This document shows positions 15,912 through 23,873 of a stretch of 61,181 bases of DNA, in pieces. Numbering within the stretch: the stretch's first letter is position 1; the number at the start of each line of letters is the position of its first letter. Origin of the DNA: a virus; IMG/VR virus record IMGVR_UViG_3300035698_020078, positions 1 through 61,181 of that record. One strand, given 5' to 3'. The translations under genes were made by a program, and so were the position numbers. Under the pieces are notes generated by a model, which was given only the letters and a program-made list of their open reading frames with translations, was not told the DNA's origin and ran no database searches.

Positions 15912-16176
15912 GGTATCCAGAGATATGAAATCCCGCTCCAAGCTTTTCGATCCAATCAACAGTAGTCTTGGTTTCGCAGCCAGAGTCTTGAAAGAAAAGA
16001 GTTAGAAGGTAATCAGACGGCATTGGTGCGACAAAATAGTCATCTAGCTCAACATCGTCTAGCCACTCTTCTACAGAGGCGTACTTAAACTCTCGTAAAA
16101 AAGCTTTTAGTGCCTTGTCTTTATTGCGTGCTATAACAAGATGCTGTTCAACATCTTGAATTAGAAACATTTTCAC
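15904..16176 (-). CDS. hypothetical protein (90 aa)
   Basis: The start is either GTG at 16176, which overlaps the previous stop, or ATG at 16170. The protein is acidic with an EEWLDDVELDDYF segment. It is not recognised. It lies between RNR and ThyX in a fully overlapping series, so it is likely co-expressed with them. Confidence 0.58.
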   Translation of the reverse strand: MKMFLIQDVEQHLVIARNKDKALKAFLREFKYASVEEWLDDVELDDYFVAPMPSDYLLTLFFQDSGCETKTTVDWIEKLGAGFHISGYHE

Positions 16177-16460
16177 GGCTTTACAATGGTTGGGCGAATA
16201 ATGTCGCTTAAGATCAAATCTAGCTGCTTTTTAATCTCGGCAATGATCTCGTGAGCATCAAAGGTTCTCGCAAGAGTAACCTCCATAGTGTACTGCCCGG
16301 CCATTCCAAAGGCATCAATTCCATCCATATCAAGCATTTTCTGAATGCCAGTATCTACTTCTTTGATTCGCTTAGAAAGCGTGAGCATGAAACGGTGCGG
16401 AATGTCTTCGCCGTTTTGATCTTTGGCGAAAGTAAAGATGTATTTTTCAGTAGTTTTCAT
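16173..16460 (-). CDS. hypothetical protein (95 aa)
   Basis: A small protein of mixed alpha/beta type directly after RNR, overlapping its stop by four bases. No motif is recognised; there are no cysteines, so it is not a glutaredoxin-like electron donor for RNR. Translational coupling to RNR is likely. Confidence 0.6.
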   Translation of the reverse strand: MKTTEKYIFTFAKDQNGEDIPHRFMLTLSKRIKEVDTGIQKMLDMDGIDAFGMAGQYTMEVTLARTFDAHEIIAEIKKQLDLILSDIIRPTIVKP

Positions 16461-18418
16461 AATTCACATTGATCTCCATCACAAAAACGAGGACTTTGTG
16501 TATTTTCTTGGTATTGATCAAAATTGATCGGTTGAATATTTGCCGTCATTTCTTGGTACTGCTCCTCAGTGATAGTCTCGTATGGAGCCTGCTCGTAACC
16601 ATGATCGTTCAGAGGTAGGAAAGAAATACCCTTGAGGGAATCCTCGTTAAGCTCAAGTACATGCTTAATGTCATCTGCTTCTTGCTTGTTAAAAGTCACG
16701 GTAATAGAGACCTGATTATCGGCCCAGTACTTTTGGTACATGACGGCATTAGCAGTCTGCTCCCAAATCGACACTTCGTCCTTACCTTTCTTGAAAAAAT
16801 CTTCATGGATAGGGAATTCCACTACCATGGTTGACTCTTTCTGAGTAACGTCTGGCTCGACTTTGTAGCCAGCGGCCTCTGCCATACGCCAAAGGTTAGA
16901 ATGGATGCCTACGCGAATCCTGCGAATGTAGAACTCGGAGTGAGGGTAGTGGATGCCGGGCGGCTCGCCAGGTAGCAGACTAATCGTTCCACTCGGCTTA
17001 ACACTGGTCTTTTTAATACTGCGTGGTACGCCCAACCAGTTGGAGTACTGAATGTCTAACCCGTTAATAAACTCATATCCCTTGTCACACCATCGCGTCA
17101 ATTCGCGACGACCGTGACGACCAAACGCCTTAATGATACCACTCTGGCTCAATCCAATCCGACGATTCTTAGACATGACGGAATTGGTTTGCTCCCAATG
17201 CGTAGGAACAAGGGTCACAGTTTTTGCGTATAGATAAGCAATCTTAAGCGTTTCTAAAAACTCTTCCATGCTGTCGTGACGGGCGGGAAAAGTTTCTACT
17301 AGCGTGCAAAGCTCCAGGTGATGAAGAGTTTGTTCTAGACAAGGGTTACCACCGACGGCATCAATATCTAGCCAATTCGCCGGATCAATCATGCGGCCAA
17401 AGGCACGAGCATTGTAAAGCCATTCATAGCCAGGCTCTCCATTTACCGAAGTCTGTTCTGCATGCCATGAGTAATCCATGCCAATCTCTGCGAAAATACT
17501 ATTGTTTGAAGCCCAGCGATGATTTTTAAGCTTGGCCTTATCTTGCTTCATAAGGGAAAACGCTAAATCATCAGGGTCTCCGAACGCAATCTCGGCAGAA
17601 CGACGAACGTTACCGGCAACAACACATTTGCCAATAAAGTTTTGAATGTCCGTAATATCAACAGAGTTTAACTTACCACCAATTCGATTTTCTAGAGTCT
17701 CATGAATCTCAGAAAGCATAACACGCAAAGGCTCTGGTCCGCTAGCGGTCCCTCCAAAACCACGAATAGGTTCGCCCGCTCCTCTAATTTCGCTATAGTC
17801 AAACTCAGGAAGACCAGAATCCTCAATCAGATAAGCAGCAAGTAAAAGACGAAGTGCCTCAACCCAACCTTCGCGAGAATCGGGAATAACGTAGGTGTGC
17901 TTTAATAGTGCATTGGGTTGCATTACTGATGCTTGTTCGGACCCTTTGGTATCAAAGCCTACACCTACGCCAACCATCGACATATCCATCAAGAACGTAA
18001 AGGGCGTTAGCGGATCAGACGCTAAATACTGAGTGCTTGTAAAGGCACAATTGTTTAATGCAGCACCGCCACAGCGTTCAATGTAATCTGTTCCCATCGC
18101 CCATAGTCCACGACCGGGCGGAAGAAATTTGAATTCCCACATAAGCTCAAACATGCGTTTAGCTGTACGCTGAGCCTTTCTCTCGTCCCAAGGAAGGCGA
18201 CATCTTTTGCAGTGATTTCTTTGAATAGAAAAACATCCCTCAACTACACGTTGACATGTTTCCCAGTATTCTTCTACGCGATCTCCCTCGATGTTACGTG
18301 CGTATGTTCGCTTGTAAGTGAAATAACCAACGGGACCCCAGTCGGGCTGCTTTCCTTTAAAACGCTTTAAGAATGAGTCGGGAAGAGAAAAACAATGGCG
18401 TGCGATATCAAAATTCAT
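16457..18418 (-). CDS. adenosylcobalamin-dependent ribonucleoside-triphosphate reductase (class II)
   Basis: The 653-residue protein resembles the monomeric class II enzyme of Lactobacillus leichmannii type. Key cysteines are all present with the right spacing: C124 in NNCAF, the radical cysteine C360 in NPCLE with E362, its partner C371 eleven residues later, and a C-terminal redox pair C646-x4-C651. It reduces NTPs to dNTPs and needs coenzyme B12, so the host must make or import cobalamin. It is somewhat shorter than the Lactobacillus enzyme. It overlaps both neighbours by four bases. Confidence 0.93.
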   Translation of the reverse strand: MNFDIARHCFSLPDSFLKRFKGKQPDWGPVGYFTYKRTYARNIEGDRVEEYWETCQRVVEGCFSIQRNHCKRCRLPWDERKAQRTAKRMFELMWEFKFLPPGRGLWAMGTDYIERCGGAALNNCAFTSTQYLASDPLTPFTFLMDMSMVGVGVGFDTKGSEQASVMQPNALLKHTYVIPDSREGWVEALRLLLAAYLIEDSGLPEFDYSEIRGAGEPIRGFGGTASGPEPLRVMLSEIHETLENRIGGKLNSVDITDIQNFIGKCVVAGNVRRSAEIAFGDPDDLAFSLMKQDKAKLKNHRWASNNSIFAEIGMDYSWHAEQTSVNGEPGYEWLYNARAFGRMIDPANWLDIDAVGGNPCLEQTLHHLELCTLVETFPARHDSMEEFLETLKIAYLYAKTVTLVPTHWEQTNSVMSKNRRIGLSQSGIIKAFGRHGRRELTRWCDKGYEFINGLDIQYSNWLGVPRSIKKTSVKPSGTISLLPGEPPGIHYPHSEFYIRRIRVGIHSNLWRMAEAAGYKVEPDVTQKESTMVVEFPIHEDFFKKGKDEVSIWEQTANAVMYQKYWADNQVSITVTFNKQEADDIKHVLELNEDSLKGISFLPLNDHGYEQAPYETITEEQYQEMTANIQPINFDQYQENTQSPRFCDGDQCEL

Positions 18419-19641
18419 TTACAAAACCTCTGCGGATTAAATAGTTCGTTTCCGATAATGTGACTTTTCTCAGCAACGAGGTAATCTTTTAGCACAAGAC
18501 TACTCATTAGGGAGTGAGAAAATCCGTAGCCATTAAAGCCACACATCATAAATTGGTTATGTCGATTGGGTACAGGGCCAATCAACGGTAGCCCGTCATT
18601 AGTCGCACACATAATGCCTGACCAAGTATGACTGAATTTAGTTCCTTTCAGAACTGGCAATGCTTTCATAGAGAAGTCTCGTAACTTGTCATAAATTGAC
18701 CGACTAATTTCTCCATCATATACAATACCTTCCTGTTGACCGCGAATACTTTGTCGCATACCGCCAACAAGAAGGCGTCCATCATGCAAGCGAAAGTACT
18801 CGCTGCCATTATTACAGCTAAGAGCCATCGTAGGTAGTGCTTCGATTACGTCATCACTTAAGGAATCGGTCGCAGCAATTTGCCCCCTAAAAGGACTCAT
18901 CCAGTCTTTTGTTTCGGGCAAAAGATCATGCGTGTAGGCGTTAGTACAATACACTACACGTTTGGCCCGAATGATTCCTTTGTGACGAATTGAAACAGCC
19001 AAACTATCGCCTGTCGTCGGAACCACAGATTCTACCTGACAGTTAGAGAGAATTCTTTTTCCGCGTCTACAAACCAAGTCCGCTAATCCGTTTGTTAGTT
19101 TATACGGATTGAAAGTAGATTCATTGGGAACAAACATTCCTCCAATAAAAGCATCTGACTTGGTAATCACGCACGCCTCTTTATCAGACAACATGACGCA
19201 ATCAACCCCCGTGTGTTCGCGTATAAAGGCTGACTCTTGCTTTAAAAGAGAAAGATCATCTACGTTTTGGGCAAGTCGCAGCCCGCCCGTCTCGCGAAAC
19301 TGACAGTTAAAGTTGGCCGAACGAAGTCCTTTCGTCATGCGACCAATACTTTCAGCCATAAATTTGGCGTATTGAATACCCTGCTCGACCGGCAGTTCGC
19401 TGAATAAGGGTTGACCCCTCATTATTAGATGCCCACTACTGCGGCCCGAGGCATGAAAGCCCACCGTCTCTTCTTCGACTAGATATGTATCAGTAAGCCC
19501 AGCGTTAATTAGCTGATACAAAAGGGTGAGTCCAATAATTCCGCCGCCGATAATAAGAACGTCCGCGTTTTTTATGACGCTGGACGTTGTTCCGTAACGG
19601 GTCGGATGAGTATCGAACCAATAATTCGACTGATTAACCAT
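18415..19641 (-). CDS. FAD-dependent oxidoreductase, DAO family
   Basis: The 408-residue protein has the Rossmann fingerprint IIGGGIIGL (30-38), an ASGRSSGH FAD-contact block (about 64-71), and C-terminal GLPLIGPVPN and GFNGYGFSHS blocks, all typical of the DAO/glycine-oxidase/PuuB group. These enzymes oxidise amines or amino acids, or process modified nucleobases (MnmC domain). The substrate cannot be read from the sequence. A DAO oxidase is unusual in a phage and sits between a zinc-ribbon gene and RNR. A role in nucleotide or DNA-base modification is possible, but no hydroxymethyl-dU kinase or transferase is visible here. Confidence 0.85.
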   Translation of the reverse strand: MVNQSNYWFDTHPTRYGTTSSVIKNADVLIIGGGIIGLTLLYQLINAGLTDTYLVEEETVGFHASGRSSGHLIMRGQPLFSELPVEQGIQYAKFMAESIGRMTKGLRSANFNCQFRETGGLRLAQNVDDLSLLKQESAFIREHTGVDCVMLSDKEACVITKSDAFIGGMFVPNESTFNPYKLTNGLADLVCRRGKRILSNCQVESVVPTTGDSLAVSIRHKGIIRAKRVVYCTNAYTHDLLPETKDWMSPFRGQIAATDSLSDDVIEALPTMALSCNNGSEYFRLHDGRLLVGGMRQSIRGQQEGIVYDGEISRSIYDKLRDFSMKALPVLKGTKFSHTWSGIMCATNDGLPLIGPVPNRHNQFMMCGFNGYGFSHSLMSSLVLKDYLVAEKSHIIGNELFNPQRFCK

Positions 19642-19935
19642 CTACAATAATTCTTCTAGTGATTCGCCTTCTTCAAGCTTTGTGCTGGTATCATGAAGTC
19701 CTTTTAAGACTCGTCTGATATCTGCCTTACTGGGCTCAAAATACAGTTTAAAGTTTTTGCGTTGACATTTGTCGCAAGTATTTACGTGCAGTGAAACAGA
19801 ACTACCGTCTCGCGTCTTGTATTCTTGTTTTTCAAGCGAATACTCAAAATCAATAGGACGCAGCATCCTGTATTCGCCACACTGGGGACACTTAAATGTC
19901 TTTTTGTCTACGGTTTTAGATGTAAGGCGTCTCAC
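19642..19935 (-). CDS. zinc-ribbon protein (97 aa)
   Basis: CPQCG near residue 15 and CDKC near residue 54 form a two-pair zinc ribbon with a basic beta-rich loop between. The C-terminus is acidic. The start is GTG, overlapping the mazG stop (GTGA). The function is not known; nucleic-acid binding is the usual guess. Confidence 0.65.
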   Translation of the reverse strand: MRRLTSKTVDKKTFKCPQCGEYRMLRPIDFEYSLEKQEYKTRDGSSVSLHVNTCDKCQRKNFKLYFEPSKADIRRVLKGLHDTSTKLEEGESLEELL

Positions 19936-20267
19936 CGATTATCTCCGCTCCCTTTTAGGGTACCACGCTCTTTGCGACTTGCAAGCTTGTCAAGGTTGTT
20001 TTGTGCAACCTCGCCCAAGTTTCCGCCAAGCTCTTCGGTCAGTTGAGCCAGATACCACAGCACGTCGCCACACTCTGCCAAAATGTCTTGACGCTTCTCT
20101 TCGCTTAGAACTCCGCTGTCGTCACGAAGGATTTTCTTTACTTTACCCTGAATCTCGCCCGTTTCACCGAGACCAAGAGCGGTATAAAGAAGGCCAGTAA
20201 GCTCGCCGCGACCAGGATAAATGGCCGTATCACCAGTACGTTTCTGATATTCTTCAAATGATAGCAT
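19932..20267 (-). CDS. mazG: MazG-like NTP pyrophosphohydrolase
   Basis: The 111-residue protein has the all-alpha NTP-PPase pattern: GETGEIQGK on one helix and ECGDVLWYL on a later one, which give the EExxE and ExxD metal-binding residues. Such phage MazG proteins hydrolyse (d)NTPs and may shape nucleotide pools or ppGpp levels. ATG at 20267 shares one base with the upstream stop (TAATG) and is chosen over an in-frame start at 20288. Confidence 0.9.
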   Translation of the reverse strand: MLSFEEYQKRTGDTAIYPGRGELTGLLYTALGLGETGEIQGKVKKILRDDSGVLSEEKRQDILAECGDVLWYLAQLTEELGGNLGEVAQNNLDKLASRKERGTLKGSGDNR

Positions 20268-20593
20268 TACTTCTTTTCTCCGTTCCACTTGACCCAGCCG
20301 CCATTCTTGAGGTAGCCGCCATCTTCATCTTTAAGCTTGGGAAACAAAGTGTCTCCTTTTTTATGCTGTCCAAAAGCAAGTTTGGCACGACAATTCAGAT
20401 TCGTACAATGCATTTCATAAAAATCATTATCTTCTACGACCCGACGAACAAACCGAGCGGCGGAATCACAGCACTGGCACTTCGTGTGAGAAAAAATCTC
20501 CTGGAACGTTGCCAGGTCGCCAAAAATATCCTTCTGATTTCCTTCCATATGAAGCTGGAAGGTTCCCGTTTGAGAACTGTATACTACTTTCAC
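20267..20593 (-). CDS. small zinc-binding protein (108 aa)
   Basis: CQCC near residue 40 and HCTNLNC near residue 62 probably bind one zinc ion. The C-terminus has a GQHKKGDTLFPK and GGWVKW pattern familiar from small phage proteins found beside recombination genes. Here it follows the ERF/Rad52-like gene with a four-base overlap. A single-strand DNA or recombination accessory role is inferred, not shown. Confidence 0.58.
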   Translation of the reverse strand: MKVVYSSQTGTFQLHMEGNQKDIFGDLATFQEIFSHTKCQCCDSAARFVRRVVEDNDFYEMHCTNLNCRAKLAFGQHKKGDTLFPKLKDEDGGYLKNGGWVKWNGEKK

Positions 20594-21246
20594 TGACTTA
20601 ACTCCTTCTTTCTTGCGTCTCGTTTATCTTTGGCCGTCAATTTAGCGGGCTTCAAAGAGTTCAGGTATTGCATAGCCGCCTGACCTTCGGCTTGTGTTAA
20701 CTGATTTAGCTTAAAAACGCTGGCGTTACGCTCAGAGTCCTTAACAACCTCGTCCAGCAGGGCGGCTAGTTCGATGCTATGAGAATCACAAAGTTTCTCA
20801 ATAGCTGCCACTACACTGGTGTCAATAGCCTTCGAAGGGGCTGACTCAAACGAATAAATAGCTTCCGAGAATCCGATTTCTTCGCTGGCAAGCATTTCAA
20901 TCCCCAGTGCCTTTTTAAGACACCGAGCCTCTGCACGCGATTCCGCAACAGAGGTGGGAAAATTAGAATACGGCTTAGTAGTGTTATTGGCGGAACAGTC
21001 TCCACATCCAACAAAAGTCACGTTTTCAACATTATCGCGGGTAAAAGTCGCTGTAAAAACAGCCTGAACCATAGTTGAGCTTGGAGTCAAGATACGACAG
21101 TCTTGAGACACGATGCCCGCTGCACGAGCTAGACGCTGTAAAGCTTTAAGCAATACAACAGGAATCTCTTCGTCGTTCCTTCGACGAATCGCGGTGTCGC
21201 CATCTTGTAGTTCGGCGTTCCAATCTGTTTCAAAAATATCTTTCAT
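20590..21246 (-). CDS. ERF/Rad52-like single-strand annealing protein (putative)
   Basis: The 218-residue protein has a beta-rich core with an AESRAEARCLKKALGI helix (about residues 101-116), similar to the TAxTRAxxRAL(G) helix of ERF, Sak and Rad52-like annealing proteins. After a linker it has a C-terminal helical region ending in a LTQAEGQAAMQYLNSLK motif, also common at the end of such proteins. It would pair complementary single strands in phage recombination. RecA is encoded separately at 55374-56540, so this would be a second recombination route. No alignment was possible. Confidence 0.5.
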   Translation of the reverse strand: MKDIFETDWNAELQDGDTAIRRRNDEEIPVVLLKALQRLARAAGIVSQDCRILTPSSTMVQAVFTATFTRDNVENVTFVGCGDCSANNTTKPYSNFPTSVAESRAEARCLKKALGIEMLASEEIGFSEAIYSFESAPSKAIDTSVVAAIEKLCDSHSIELAALLDEVVKDSERNASVFKLNQLTQAEGQAAMQYLNSLKPAKLTAKDKRDARKKELSQ

Positions 21247-21962
21247 AATTTTACTGTAGCGTGATTATTGCCTGATTCGTCAAGCAGTTTAATTTGTTCT
21301 GCTGCACGCTTGCAGCGAGCAATTGATACTGAGTTGGAGGAATCGATAATAACTAGAACCCTATATTTTTGATCGTTGAGTTCTTTAATGATGCGATCAT
21401 AGCGTACATCCAACTTGTGTTCAGCTTCTTTTCCATAAACCGATACCGGCAAAACAAGCTCGACTACAACTCTTCTCTCTGGAAGCATAATGTCAGAAAC
21501 ATGGTCCGTAGTCAACTTCAATCCAGAAACAACTTTCTCAGACTCGGAAAGAAACTCCACTAACTTCTTGCCAAATTTAGATAACGTTCCGGGTATAGGC
21601 TTATCGCTATTAACCAGTCTATTGACAACCTTACGCTTCTTGGCAGAAGAAGCATTTTTCCATTCTTCTTTTCTCGCCTCGGCCAGCCTATCTTTTTGAA
21701 GCTTGCCTTCTTCTGATTCCCAAAATGATTTAGCACCATCCTGTATTTTCTTCTTTGATTCTTCTGTGTGACCACGACCCAAACGCTGATGACCATGTTT
21801 TTTGGTGTATGATTTTTGAGCGGCACTTTTGGAGCGACGCTTAATGCCTAACTTCGACATATGATAGTAAAGAGTTGACCGAGCCATTCCAAGATGGTCA
21901 GCCAACTCCTGTATAGACATTTCAGCATACAGTCGCTCTAGCTCTAGCTTGGTCAACTTCAT
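21243..21962 (-). CDS. HTH plus NUMOD3-like DNA-binding protein, possible nuclease
   Basis: Residues 1-45 form a helix-turn-helix (SIQELADHLGMARSTLYYHM). Next come GRGHTEESKKKIQDG, a NUMOD3-type DNA-binding helix common in homing endonucleases, and a C-terminal alpha/beta domain (about 125-215) with VVVELVLPV and YRVLVIID strands that could be a degenerate PD-(D/E)XK or Vsr-like fold. No GIY-YIG, HNH or LAGLIDADG motif is seen. It may be a free-standing homing-type endonuclease or a regulator. It overlaps both neighbours. Confidence 0.55.
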   Translation of the reverse strand: MKLTKLELERLYAEMSIQELADHLGMARSTLYYHMSKLGIKRRSKSAAQKSYTKKHGHQRLGRGHTEESKKKIQDGAKSFWESEEGKLQKDRLAEARKEEWKNASSAKKRKVVNRLVNSDKPIPGTLSKFGKKLVEFLSESEKVVSGLKLTTDHVSDIMLPERRVVVELVLPVSVYGKEAEHKLDVRYDRIIKELNDQKYRVLVIIDSSNSVSIARCKRAAEQIKLLDESGNNHATVKL

Positions 21963-22624
21963 TAACGACGAACGTTATCCCAGTCGATATTTAGGCCAAG
22001 GCGATGTGCTTCAAATCGAACTTGACGGGCGAGTGCATTATACTTATTGCAAGTAAAGCGAACACCGTGACTGGAGATATCTCTCCTAAATCGATCGATA
22101 GCTTCTTGACGCTGCCCATCGGAACCGTCCATCGGAAGGTGCCAGTCTTGATCGGGCTCAGGAGGACTCATTGCGTTCTGCCTATTGAAGCGACGCTGGC
22201 GTTCTGCATCTTCCTGACGAATATCATTAACGTCAATCTTGTTGCGAACCTTCTTAGACTCTCGTTCCGCGTTCGCCAGCCTGATCTCTTCGAGTCGCAC
22301 GTTGGCTACGTCAGCAGCTTCTTGTTGGCGACGAGTCTCTTCTGTAATTCTAGCCTCAATCAAGGCGATATTCTCAGACTCCAACTTTCGTATTACGCGA
22401 CGAGCATCGTATTGACTTTCAATATCAAGCTCTTTGCGATAATGATTGATATCTGAACTACTAAGACCAAGTTTTCTATCAAACTCGGAGCCACTCGCCA
22501 TTTTGGCCACAAGTTTTAGAAATACGATCTTTTCGCCTGTCGTTAAATTGGGGCGTTGATGAGAAGTCTTTCTCTCTTTCCCCTCTCGCCAAGCTTTCTT
22601 GGCTCTTTCGGAAATTTCATCCAT
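21962..22624 (-). CDS. hypothetical HTH and coiled-coil protein
   Basis: The 220-residue protein has a basic N-terminal region with a possible helix-turn-helix (FDRKLGLSSSDINHYRKEL), then a long charged helix (about 75-140) with coiled-coil pattern and a C-terminal part with several tryptophans. It starts next to the HTH/NUMOD3 gene (shared base), so a DNA-binding or terminase-small-subunit-like role could be considered; nothing specific is recognised. Confidence 0.55.
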   Translation of the reverse strand: MDEISERAKKAWREGKERKTSHQRPNLTTGEKIVFLKLVAKMASGSEFDRKLGLSSSDINHYRKELDIESQYDARRVIRKLESENIALIEARITEETRRQQEAADVANVRLEEIRLANAERESKKVRNKIDVNDIRQEDAERQRRFNRQNAMSPPEPDQDWHLPMDGSDGQRQEAIDRFRRDISSHGVRFTCNKYNALARQVRFEAHRLGLNIDWDNVRR

Positions 22625-22633
22625 TTTGTTTCC

Positions 22634-23653
22634 TCAAAATAAGTATTGATCTGCCTTCTTGGCAATATCTGGATTTGGGGATTGTAAGTGATAGTCATAA
22701 TCGCACATCTTGGCAACTAAGCTATCGAAATTACATTCTGGCTTCCAGCCTAGCTCACGTTGAGCTTTAGAACTATCGCCAAGTAAAACCTCTACGTCTT
22801 TTGGACGCATAAATTTAGGATTTACCTTATACACTTTCTCTGGATCAAGCTGGAAATACTGACAACAAGCGTCAAAGAATTCTCTTACTGAGTAACTATG
22901 CCCCGTGGCAATTACAAAATCCTCTGGCTCATCACGCTGCAATATTGCATGCATCGCTTTTACGTAGTCGCCCGCGAAACCCCAGTCGCGTTTGGCGTCC
23001 ATATTTCCAAGTTCCACGCAATCCTGTAGTCCCCAATATACGCGAGCTAATCCTCGGCTAATCTTCCGAGTCACAAACTCTTCTCCTCGAACCGGGGACT
23101 CATGATTGAAAAGTATGCCCGTCGTAGCAAACATATTGAAACTGCGTCGATACACGCGAGTCATGTCGTGACCAAAACACTTTGCTGCCGCGTATGGAGA
23201 TTCTGGCTCCATGGGAGAAAGCTCATTCAGGCTGGCAGTTTTACCGTCTACAATCGGATTGCCAAATTGCTCACTACTGCCAGCCTGGTAAAATCGACAA
23301 TCAGGCTTTTCTTGTTTAATTGCTTCAAGACAATTGAGAACTCCTAGCCCAGTAATTTCTGATGTAGCAATAGGATATTCCCAAGACATTCCCACATGAC
23401 TCTGAGCCGCCAAACCATAAAATTCATCAGGCTGAAATTGTTTTACAATTCTTTGAATGCTGGAAATATCAGTGATGTCGCCATGCAGGATGTGCAAGTT
23501 GGGCGAGCCTCGCAGAGTGCGGAGTCGTGCGTCCGTGGGGAGGGATGTGCGGCGAGTCAGGCCGACCACGCGATATCCGAGATCAAGCAGGTAATGAGCC
23601 AGGTAAAATCCATCTTGGCCCGTGATGCCGGTAATAATTGCTGTTTTACTCAT
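22634..23653 (-). CDS. gmd: GDP-mannose 4,6-dehydratase
   Basis: The 339-residue protein is full length. It shows the NADP-binding GITGQDG (9-15), the catalytic SSEQFG block (126-131), Y154-xxx-K158 and an RRSFNMFATTGILFNHESP stretch typical of Gmd. It converts GDP-mannose to GDP-4-keto-6-deoxymannose, the first committed step to GDP-L-fucose and related sugars. The second enzyme is encoded just upstream at 23874-24818. GDP-mannose must come from the host unless made by genes outside the window. Confidence 0.96.
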   Translation of the reverse strand: MSKTAIITGITGQDGFYLAHYLLDLGYRVVGLTRRTSLPTDARLRTLRGSPNLHILHGDITDISSIQRIVKQFQPDEFYGLAAQSHVGMSWEYPIATSEITGLGVLNCLEAIKQEKPDCRFYQAGSSEQFGNPIVDGKTASLNELSPMEPESPYAAAKCFGHDMTRVYRRSFNMFATTGILFNHESPVRGEEFVTRKISRGLARVYWGLQDCVELGNMDAKRDWGFAGDYVKAMHAILQRDEPEDFVIATGHSYSVREFFDACCQYFQLDPEKVYKVNPKFMRPKDVEVLLGDSSKAQRELGWKPECNFDSLVAKMCDYDYHLQSPNPDIAKKADQYLF

Positions 23654-23870
23654 CTTGTTCTTCTAGGTATTCTTGTGGAATAGAAACATATCTATCTTGG
23701 TATGGCTTAAAACAAGTGAATATGTATTTATCGTCTACGATTTGGTCGAGCCATACATGGCTGCCTGACGCTAATAAGCCGCCGTCACCAATCTTAGATG
23801 ATTTGTTAAATTTTTGTGCGAATAATCCTACTCGGATCTTCACTACGTCACCCTCATTAATTTTCATCAT
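23646..23870 (-). CDS. small hypothetical protein between fcl and gmd (74 aa)
   Basis: The protein starts with two Met codons, has a small-beta-barrel-like sequence (INEGDVVKIRVGLF, GSHVWLDQI) and overlaps the gmd start by eight bases. It is not recognised. Its place between the two GDP-fucose genes may be accidental. Confidence 0.58.
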   Translation of the reverse strand: MMKINEGDVVKIRVGLFAQKFNKSSKIGDGGLLASGSHVWLDQIVDDKYIFTCFKPYQDRYVSIPQEYLEEQDE

Positions 23871-23873
23871 TTA

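Noticed and set aside
15291-19641. A known thymidine hypermodification pathway (ThyX plus FAD oxidase)
   Set aside because: ThyX makes plain dTMP, and no hydroxymethyl-dUMP synthase, base kinase, amino-acid transferase or PLP enzyme is present in the window. Kept only as an alternative for the oxidase.
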